The position numbers and the translations under genes are program-made. Below are positions 14,951-22,700 of a stretch of 28,113 nucleotides of DNA, one piece after another. The notes under the pieces were generated by a model. That model saw only the letters and a program-made list of their open reading frames with translations, was not told the origin of the DNA and searched no databases. Origin of the DNA: CAYJII01 sp964370225 (GTDB lineage: Bacteria > Bacillota > Clostridia > Oscillospirales > Ruminococcaceae). Within the stretch, counting starts at the first letter, position 1. Every line of letters begins with the position of its first letter. Location: NCBI GenBank assembly GCA_964370225.1, contig CAYJII010000033.1, positions 1-28,113 on the forward strand, written 5' to 3'.

Positions 14951-16345
14951 ATGAATAATAAATTAGAAAAATTAGACTCGCTGCCTGTGAAAAAGGCAGT
15001 ACTTACAAATGCCTTGCCTGCAATGATTGCAATGATAATGGTGCTTGTATACAATATGGCAGACTTGTTCTTTGTAGGGCAAACGGGCGATCCCTTGCAA
15101 GTAGCTGCTGTTTCAATCGCAACACCCGTATTCTTAATTTTCATGTCGTTAGGGAATATCTTTGGGATAGGTGGTACATCTTATCTTTCAAGAAGCTTAG
15201 GAAGCGGAAACAAAGAACGTGCCAAAAAGATTTCCTCATTCTGCTTTTGGTCTTGTCTTGGGGTAGGTGTTATTGTGTCAGCTATTATGTTTTTCGCTAT
15301 GGACAGCATACTTGGCTTGCTTGGCACGAGTGAAGATATTTGGTCTATGGTTAAAAATTACTTGCAAATACTTTGCATAAGCGGACCGTTTATATTAATT
15401 TCAAGCTGTTTTTCGAACTTGCTTCGTGGTGAAGGCCAAGCGGGAAAAGCTATGATAGGTATGCTTATCGGGAATGTTGTGAACATTGTTCTTGACCCTA
15501 TTTTTATATTAGGGTTCGACTTAGGCGTTGAGGGCGCAGCGATTGCAACTGTTATCGGTAATATCTGCGGTGGTCTTTATTATATCTTCTATCTGCTCAA
15601 AGGAAACACCATGTTAAGCACAAAACTTAAAGATTTTTCGGTTTCAAACGGAATTCTTTCAAATGTATTGGCGATTGGTGTCCCCGCGTCACTTTCAACA
15701 ATACTTATGAGTCTATCTCAAATGATTTTAAATGGACAAATGTCAGAGTATGGCGATTTGGCTTTAGCTGGAATTGGAGTTGCAATGAAAGTGACTATGA
15801 TTACCAGTATGCTTTGCATAGGCTTAGGGCAAGGAGTTCAGCCACTTTTAGGGTATGCTGTTGGCTCACGAAACAAAAAACGATATAGTGATATTATAAA
15901 ATTTTCGCTAGCTTTTGCATTTGCATTAAGTGGCGTTCTGACAATTGGTTGTTACATTGGATTAGAGCAAATTGTAGGTGGTTTTTTAAGTGATGCAGCT
16001 GCATTTGACTATGCGTTTTCTTTCTCGCAAATCCTTCTATCAACAAGCATACTATTTGGTGTACTGTTCGTGCTTTCAAACGCACTGCAAGCAGCAGGAG
16101 CAGCCACTGCTTCACTGATTGTAAATATCAGCCGTCAAGGGCTTGTATATATCCCAATGGTGTTTATCTTAAACGCTACTTTTGGGGTTGATGGATTAGT
16201 ATTTGCTCAACCGATAGCAGATATTTCTGCATTAGTATTAGCGCTCATCTTTTATTTTAGAGTATCAAAAAAAGTTTTTTCTTATAATAAAATTGTAGAA
16301 GAATCTCGCTTGGAGAAAACAGTTCTTGCAAGCGAAACAGCTTAA
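14951..16345 (+). CDS. MATE-family multidrug efflux transporter
   Basis: A 464-aa integral membrane protein with about 12 hydrophobic helices in two homologous halves, the normal size for MATE (multi antimicrobial extrusion) transporters that export cationic drugs or metabolites using Na+ or H+ gradients. Typical sequence features are the N-terminal VYNMADLFFVGQTG, the GIGGTSYLSRSLG of the first half, and GLGQGVQPLLGYAVGS in the second half. An AAGGAG at 14939-14944 precedes the ATG. It sits 26 bp behind the marR gene in one transcription unit and is closed by a strong terminator, so it is the probable output of the repressor. Substrate cannot be predicted from sequence. Confidence 0.95.
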   Translation: MNNKLEKLDSLPVKKAVLTNALPAMIAMIMVLVYNMADLFFVGQTGDPLQVAAVSIATPVFLIFMSLGNIFGIGGTSYLSRSLGSGNKERAKKISSFCFWSCLGVGVIVSAIMFFAMDSILGLLGTSEDIWSMVKNYLQILCISGPFILISSCFSNLLRGEGQAGKAMIGMLIGNVVNIVLDPIFILGFDLGVEGAAIATVIGNICGGLYYIFYLLKGNTMLSTKLKDFSVSNGILSNVLAIGVPASLSTILMSLSQMILNGQMSEYGDLALAGIGVAMKVTMITSMLCIGLGQGVQPLLGYAVGSRNKKRYSDIIKFSLAFAFALSGVLTIGCYIGLEQIVGGFLSDAAAFDYAFSFSQILLSTSILFGVLFVLSNALQAAGAATASLIVNISRQGLVYIPMVFILNATFGVDGLVFAQPIADISALVLALIFYFRVSKKVFSYNKIVEESRLEKTVLASETA

Positions 16346-16395
16346 TAATATACAGTTTAAAATACTGATTAATCTCAACTAAATAATAACATATC

Positions 16396-16453
16396 AGTGT
16401 AAGCCATAAATTTCTCAAAAGGCAATGAGAAATTTATGGCTTACACTTTTTTC
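16396..16453 (+). terminator. Terminator of the marR-MATE unit
   Basis: A perfect 22-bp stem (16396-16417 with 16426-16447), 8-nt loop and a T run at 16447-16452. It cleanly ends the efflux cassette. Confidence 0.93.
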
Positions 16454-16591
16454 TATGTCGAATTGCATTGTGGTGCTAATTTTTTCGATATTTGTGTAAT
16501 TATTTGGTAAATAGTGGGTTGCTATATGGGCGTTATTAACAAAATAAACTCTTGCACATATATGAATACTGTAGAAATTTAAGTTTTCCTA

Positions 16592-16620
16592 TTGCTTTAT
16601 TCGACAAAATTCGATATTAT
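16592..16620 (+). promoter_or_regulatory. Candidate promoter of the EAL-domain sensor gene
   Basis: TTGCTT (16592-16597), 17-nt spacer and TATTAT (16615-16620) resemble a sigma-A promoter about 112 bp before the ATG at 16732. The -35 match is moderate. The preceding 16454-16591 is AT-rich and shows nothing recognisable. Confidence 0.4.
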
Positions 16621-16649
16621 TAAAATGAGCAATTGCAATTAATGTTATA

Positions 16650-16673
16650 CGAATAAATCTAAAGATTTATTCG
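16650..16673 (+). promoter_or_regulatory. Palindrome in the leader of the EAL-domain sensor gene
   Basis: CGAATAAATCT (16650-16660) and AGATTTATTCG (16663-16673) form a perfect 11-bp inverted repeat with a 2-nt centre, followed by GCGCTTTTA. It could be an operator or an RNA hairpin acting as an attenuator. No regulator is identified. Confidence 0.4.
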
Positions 16674-16731
16674 GCGCTTTTACTAATACTATGATAACGT
16701 AGTAATAGCTTTGCAGGAGGGCTATAAAATA

Positions 16732-19668
16732 ATGAAAAAGTTAATAAGCATATTGAGCGCAATATGTATTTTTACAGTAGTATTGCCGTTTGCTACTGTA
16801 TTTGCAACTGAGACAAATACAGTTTCAAATGAAGAAAATAGTGACGTTGGCCAATTTGATTTTAGCAAACCGATAAGAGTAGGATATTACTCCGCTTTTG
16901 ATGATGTGATTGTTGATATTGATAGCATAAATAATAAGGGCTATGGATATGAAGTGTTTAAGAAAATATCCGAGAAAAGCGGTTTGGAGTTTGAATTTGT
17001 ACCCATTGCCGATAGTATGATAGATGCGGTAGAAAGTGGCTATGTTGATGTAGGAGGTTTTAATACTAAAAGCGAAGCAAGGGAAGAAAGAGTGCTTTAC
17101 TCTGAAAATCCATATACAAAAACATATCTCGCACTTATGTCTGAGGATATGGATATTACTTACGCAGATATTAATGCAATAAGTGGAAAAACTGTTTCTG
17201 TTTACGATGAGAATATCGGCGTAGAGAACCTTGATATATTTTGTGAACGCAATAACATTTCGGTCGAATACATTTATGGTGAAACCGAAACATATATGGA
17301 ACAAAAATCAGATTTATTTATAGCTTATTCTGAGGACCCCACATCACATGATTTGAATAATATATTAAATCTTGGAGTTTACAACCTATATTTAATAACA
17401 AGTTTTGAAAATGCTGATTTAATGGAAGTTATAGATAATTATTTTTTGGAAGTTATCCATACAGAGGGCAATTTTTTCATGGAGCTTGAGGAAAAATACC
17501 TTTCTGAAAACATCGAGATAGCACACCGCGGTTTAACTGAAAATGAGCTTGAGATATTAAGGCAAAAACCACTAGAGGTTGGTTATGTAACAGGTTTTTC
17601 ACCAATTTCATTTACGAATGAAGAAGGTGAGCCTGATGGTGCGATGGTGGATATACTAGGAGAATTTGCTGAGCGATACGATTTTGAAGTGAACTTCCAC
17701 CCATATAGCCTTGAAGATGCACCAGAAACACGCAAAGACTATGATTTGCTACTCACCTTGTATGGTGATGGTGAAAATGAATATGAGTACTATACACCTA
17801 CTGAAACATTTCACGAAATTCCGATGTATGCGATAATAAACAATAATCGAATAGACACAACGTTTTCTCTCGAGATAGTCGAAGGCGCTCCTAGAATCGG
17901 GTCACTTCCTTATCAAGCAATTGACTTTGATGAATTTCTTGATTTCGCTGGAGAAACGGAGTTTGCTTTCTATAATGACTGGCATATGCTACTAGACGAT
18001 TTAGCAGTAGGAAACGTAGATATGATTTTTTGCACCGAAAGTGCGACTACATATACTGAGATATACTTTGATGATTTGGACACTTCCACAATACATACTG
18101 ATACCGTTGCGCCGATGCAGTTTTATATAAATCATGATATCGCAGAAGAGTATGTACCTATATTTAATATAATGACCGATCGCATTTCCGATTCAGAGTA
18201 CACTGCAATAATCGCAACCAATTCTAATGAAGCGTTACCAGAGACAGTAACTAGTTTTTGGGGTTTTATTAGAGCTAATTGGTATTACTTCGCTTTAGCA
18301 CTGTTTATTACCATCGGGGGATTTGTTGGGCTATATTACAAAGGGCAAATAAGTAAAAAAGAAGCTTTGCTCAAATCATATAGCACTGATCAACTTACTG
18401 GATTTATGACATCGCAAAAATTTAGGGAAACAATTGACGAGAAAATCAAGAATGCAAAACCCAGTGAATACGAAATTATATCCTTCGATATTGATATGTT
18501 TAAAACTATAAACACCCATTTCAGCACAGATAGAGGGACGGTTATTATAGTAGCCATAGCAGATGCGCTGAAAAAAGCATTTGAGGGAACAGATGTAATT
18601 ATCAGCAGAAGAACTGCAGATCAATTCTTAATATGTAGACGTTTAAACGCAGGCGGTCCTATTAATCAGATATATAATACGGATATATTGCCCGCTATAG
18701 AAGACAATTTAAACGAAAAATATAAAGTTTCATTATCGTTTGGGAATGTCATTGTAGATGATGTAAAAGTGAAAGGAACAACTTTTATCGGACAAGCTGA
18801 TACTGCTAGGGTAGCGGGCAAGTCTACGCATAAGACTACATTCATCACTTTTGACGATAAAATGCGCAAACAGTACGAAGATAAAGTTAACATTACATTT
18901 CGCATGGAACAGGCGCTTAAAGACCGTGAGTTTACAGTTGAATATCAGCCCAAAATTGATTTTACAACATTAACACTCGGTGGTGCAGAAGCGCTTGTGC
19001 GTTGGACACCACAGCTCGGAGGAAAAATATATCCCGATGAGTTTATTCCGATATTTGAAGAAAACGGATTTATTTCATACCTAGATTTATATGTGTTGGA
19101 AGAAGTTTGCAAGTGCATAAAGGCAAACTGTTATAAAATGGAGATACCACGAATTGCGGTAAACTTATCTGCGCATACAGTGCTTGCGGACAACATTGTA
19201 AGTCGTGTATCGGACATACTGTCGCTTTATGATATAGACCCAAGTAGGATTGAACTGGAACTTACAGAAAGTGCTGTTGAAGCAGATACGGATAAATTCC
19301 TAATGACTGTTAAAAGGTTTAAAGCGCTCGGATTTGCTATGGCTATTGATGACTTTGGAGCTGGAGTATCGTCGCTAAATAGGCTATCGGCAGTTGAAGC
19401 GGATATACTAAAACTTGATAAGGCATTCTTTGACCTAAAAGGGCAAGGAGGAAAGAGCACAGTAGTTGTAACGGATATTATACGCATGGCAAAACATCTT
19501 AATATGAAAGTAGTTGCAGAGGGTGTTGAAACCGCATCACAAGCCCTGTGGCTACAAGGGATTGGCTGTGATTATGCACAAGGATATTATTTTGCAAAAC
19601 CTATGAGTACTGAGGATTTCAAGCAACTAATTGCAGAGGAAAAGCAGTACAGTATTAATTTAACGTAA
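16732..19668 (+). CDS. Membrane sensor with degenerate GGDEF and intact EAL domain (c-di-GMP phosphodiesterase)
   Basis: A 978-aa protein. A signal peptide (about 1-27, ending TVFA) leads into two periplasmic-binding-protein-like (SBP_bac_3) domains, about 35-265 (PIRVGYYSAF...) and 277-500 (LEVGYVTGFSPISF...). A transmembrane helix (about 518-540) connects them to cytoplasmic GGDEF (about 556-705) and EAL (about 726-970) domains. The GGDEF signature is replaced by TADQF within RRTADQF (about 626-632), so cyclase activity is unlikely. The EAL domain keeps E753-A-L, NLS, ELTES, DDFG, LKLDK, VAEGVET and QGYYFAKP, the residues needed for c-di-GMP hydrolysis. It should lower c-di-GMP in response to an extracellular ligand such as an amino acid. 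Start at 16732 is chosen because of AGGAGG at 16714-16719 and the signal peptide; a TTG at 16711 would precede that site. Confidence 0.93.
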   Translation: MKKLISILSAICIFTVVLPFATVFATETNTVSNEENSDVGQFDFSKPIRVGYYSAFDDVIVDIDSINNKGYGYEVFKKISEKSGLEFEFVPIADSMIDAVESGYVDVGGFNTKSEAREERVLYSENPYTKTYLALMSEDMDITYADINAISGKTVSVYDENIGVENLDIFCERNNISVEYIYGETETYMEQKSDLFIAYSEDPTSHDLNNILNLGVYNLYLITSFENADLMEVIDNYFLEVIHTEGNFFMELEEKYLSENIEIAHRGLTENELEILRQKPLEVGYVTGFSPISFTNEEGEPDGAMVDILGEFAERYDFEVNFHPYSLEDAPETRKDYDLLLTLYGDGENEYEYYTPTETFHEIPMYAIINNNRIDTTFSLEIVEGAPRIGSLPYQAIDFDEFLDFAGETEFAFYNDWHMLLDDLAVGNVDMIFCTESATTYTEIYFDDLDTSTIHTDTVAPMQFYINHDIAEEYVPIFNIMTDRISDSEYTAIIATNSNEALPETVTSFWGFIRANWYYFALALFITIGGFVGLYYKGQISKKEALLKSYSTDQLTGFMTSQKFRETIDEKIKNAKPSEYEIISFDIDMFKTINTHFSTDRGTVIIVAIADALKKAFEGTDVIISRRTADQFLICRRLNAGGPINQIYNTDILPAIEDNLNEKYKVSLSFGNVIVDDVKVKGTTFIGQADTARVAGKSTHKTTFITFDDKMRKQYEDKVNITFRMEQALKDREFTVEYQPKIDFTTLTLGGAEALVRWTPQLGGKIYPDEFIPIFEENGFISYLDLYVLEEVCKCIKANCYKMEIPRIAVNLSAHTVLADNIVSRVSDILSLYDIDPSRIELELTESAVEADTDKFLMTVKRFKALGFAMAIDDFGAGVSSLNRLSAVEADILKLDKAFFDLKGQGGKSTVVVTDIIRMAKHLNMKVVAEGVETASQALWLQGIGCDYAQGYYFAKPMSTEDFKQLIAEEKQYSINLT

Positions 19669-19687
19669 TTTTTTATTCGACTAAAAT

Positions 19688-19738
19688 AAAGAAATAGCCC
19701 CCATTTGTACAATTAGTACAAATGGGGGCTATTTCTTT
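19688..19738. terminator. Bidirectional terminator between convergent genes
   Basis: A perfect 23-bp stem (19688-19710 with 19716-19738) with a 5-nt loop, flanked by T-rich sequence on the right and A-rich on the left. It ends the EAL-sensor gene on the plus strand and the giant surface-protein gene on the minus strand. Confidence 0.93.
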
Positions 19739-19781
19739 TTTAGGTTGCACGGACTACTTTTTGTAGACGGATTTTTTTAGC

Positions 19782-22700
19782 TTATTGATAGTTTACATTG
19801 TCTGTTTCTTGCTCTTCATCTTCGTCATCATTTTTCTTTCTAATAAAGAACATTATGATTACTTGGATTATAACTACTAATGCAAATACTATACTCCAAA
19901 TATCAAATATTATCATAGGTAGAGTAAAGTCTTGAGTAATAAACAGTAAGATTATATTAAATATTGCAAGGATAAACAATACAATATTTGTAATAATTCT
20001 CTTGCGATGTTTTTGCTCTTCTTCGTCTTCTTCTGCTGTTTGCTCTGCGTTAGTCTCGTTTGCATCTTGCTCATCATCATCTTTTTTCTTAGGTCTTACT
20101 ACTAAGTACAGTATAGCTAATATTACTGCTACTATAGTCATGATAAGGTCGAACAAGCTCCATGCGCCACCATTGCTAACAATTCTGAATGAAGATGCAG
20201 ATAGTGGGACTCCGCCCTCGACAATGATTACTGCTTCGAACACTTCTCCTACAGGTGTAGTGACTCTTAAGGTGTATTCTCCATCAGGCAATGATACCAA
20301 ATAATCAGGATTAATAATTAGGTTTCCGTTCTCATCGATAGAGTAATCATCTTCCCCAAGTTCATTTTCCCCGAGCTCAACTTTTGCTACTTCAACAAAT
20401 CCACTATCGTCTGAGTCTCCACTCGGTGGTAGCGGAATTGCCGTTTCTGGTGCAGGCTCAGCATCTTCTTCAGGATCTGGTTGCTCTGTATCATCAGTGT
20501 CAGGAGCTGGGTCACTAGGAGTAGGTGATGTATCGTCAGTTTCTGGGGTAGTTTCTGGGGTNNNNNNNNNNNNNNNNNNNNNNNNNNNNNNNNNNNNNNN
20601 NNNNNNNNNNNNNNNNNNNNNNNNNNNNNNNNNNNNNNNNNNNNNNNNNNNNNNNNNNNNNGTAGGAGTAGGTGTAGGTGCTGGTTGTACAGTAACAGTA
20701 ACAACCACTTTATCGGTATGTTCTACTCCGTTTTTATCCACATAAGTAACTTCAAATTCTAATGGGAATTTACCACCCTCAGAACCTACATTGTTAATAT
20801 CGCCCAACTGATCTTTGTTGACAGTAATGTTTGTAAGTTTTTCGCCAGTTTCTTCAATGAAAGCATCTGCCAAGCTGTCTTTTAGCGCATCTTCTTCTGT
20901 TAAGTTTTTAGCTTCTTCATTTGTTTTGTCGATGTCATTTGCTGTAATATCAATCGTAATTTCATAAGGTTTTGGTAAAACAGTTACTTTTACAATTATT
21001 GAGACTACAAGTTCTGTGCCATCAAAAGCAGTGTGAGATGCAGTATAAGTTAAGTCAAATACGCCTCCATCCTCAGTTGCAGCTTTAATTTTATTTAATT
21101 GAGTTTCGTTTGCTTTAATATTTGTAACTGTTTGTGAAGTTTCAACTATTGCTGATTCGACTAAACTTAATACTTTGGAGTCAGCTTCAGTATGATCGGC
21201 TACTTCTTCATAAGCGATAGTATAATCTTTTGCGAAAATCGCAATAGATAACTTGTCTTCGCTAGCTGGTGGTGCAATTATTACATCATCATTATCCTTG
21301 TCCACACCTTCTACTATTACCTTAACAGTAGTTTCGATGGTTTTACCGTCTTTTGTTGCAGTATATTTTTGCTCGTATATGCCTCCAGTTTCAGGGCCAT
21401 TTTTAATTGCTTGCAAATCGTCTGGATCAGGAGTAGGTTCAACATGTAATTTTGATTCAATGATATATGCGTTTGCTTCACCATTTGTTATAGCGTCCTG
21501 TGCGTCATACTGTGTTGCTTGGTCATATTCCATGGTGAATCCATCAGCTTCAATAGCTAAGTTTTCACCTTCATCGGTTATAACAGGTTGCGGTGTTGTG
21601 GTTCCTTTTACAACTACTAAAATATCTCTTTCGACAGTACGATTATTACTATCAGTTGCAGTAAGGGTTACCCTAACTATTCCGCCATCTGGTCCTACGT
21701 CTTGAATTTTTTTCAAATCATCTTCTGAAATAGTAGGAGTTAACTTGTCCCCTGTATTAATATTCCATGATTCTGATTTTGCTTTTTCAACGACATCGCC
21801 TATTTGGATACTATCTTTTTCTGAGTTTTCAATGGTAAATCCATCACCTGTTATTACTAAGTTATAGTCATCATTTTCAGTTACGTATTCTCTTAGCAAT
21901 GCTTTTGCTGTAAACGACAATACACCTTCTGTGATAGTGGTAGGATCTATTATTGTTTGCTCGGTATCGCTTGTTTTATACCAACCTACAAAGATTTTGC
22001 TGTCATTGATATTTACAACTGGTGTAGTGTCAACAGCTTCCCCAGCACTCACTTCAATTGTAACTCTGTGTTCAAAATTAGCTAGTGTACCATCTTCTTC
22101 TAAAATTAAGAATTCAGCGACTGCAAGCGAATAAGCTTCTGCATAGATAGTGTTTATGCTTGTGCCAAAAGGAGTATTCCTTATATGCTCTGTGGTTTCG
22201 ATGAATAAATCTTCGCTATTGTCTTTTAATTTAATATATTCCTTGTCACCAGCATTTAAAGTATAAAACTTCCAACCTTTAAGCTCGTAAAAAGCACTTT
22301 GCGGTACGACTACTACATTTTCAGCTTTTGCGTTTACAGTATTTGTAGCTTTGTCAATTGTTGCATATTCTTCTAGAGTGCCAGAAAGTTCAAGATAATC
22401 TTCATCCGATTCTGCGATAGTGTAAATAAATTTTACTTGATAAATATCAGGAACTTTATCACCATTTTCATCTTTTTCAAACTTAGCAGTGAAAATAGTA
22501 TCTCCTTCAATTTTTTTGTTTGCTAATTCTTCGAGAGTGACTTCATCGCCATCTTTATCGACCCATTTATCAAGCACATAACCTGTATTAGGTGTAACAT
22601 TTGGGAATGTAAGACCGTTTGTACCATGCTCGATTTCTGTGGTGCCGTCGTTTGAATCATTAAGACTACCGTTCGAATCAGTACCGAATGTAACGGTATG

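Noticed and set aside
16454..16591. Remaining part of the ADP-ribosylglycohydrolase gene beyond the marR-MATE cassette
   Set aside because: No coding pattern or family motif could be recognised in this AT-rich stretch.
20002..20304. Plus-strand open frames opposite the minus-strand adhesin (also near 20497, 21253, 23421, 26478)
   Set aside because: They are low-complexity antisense shadows (Ser/Val-rich), with no start signals and no family features.
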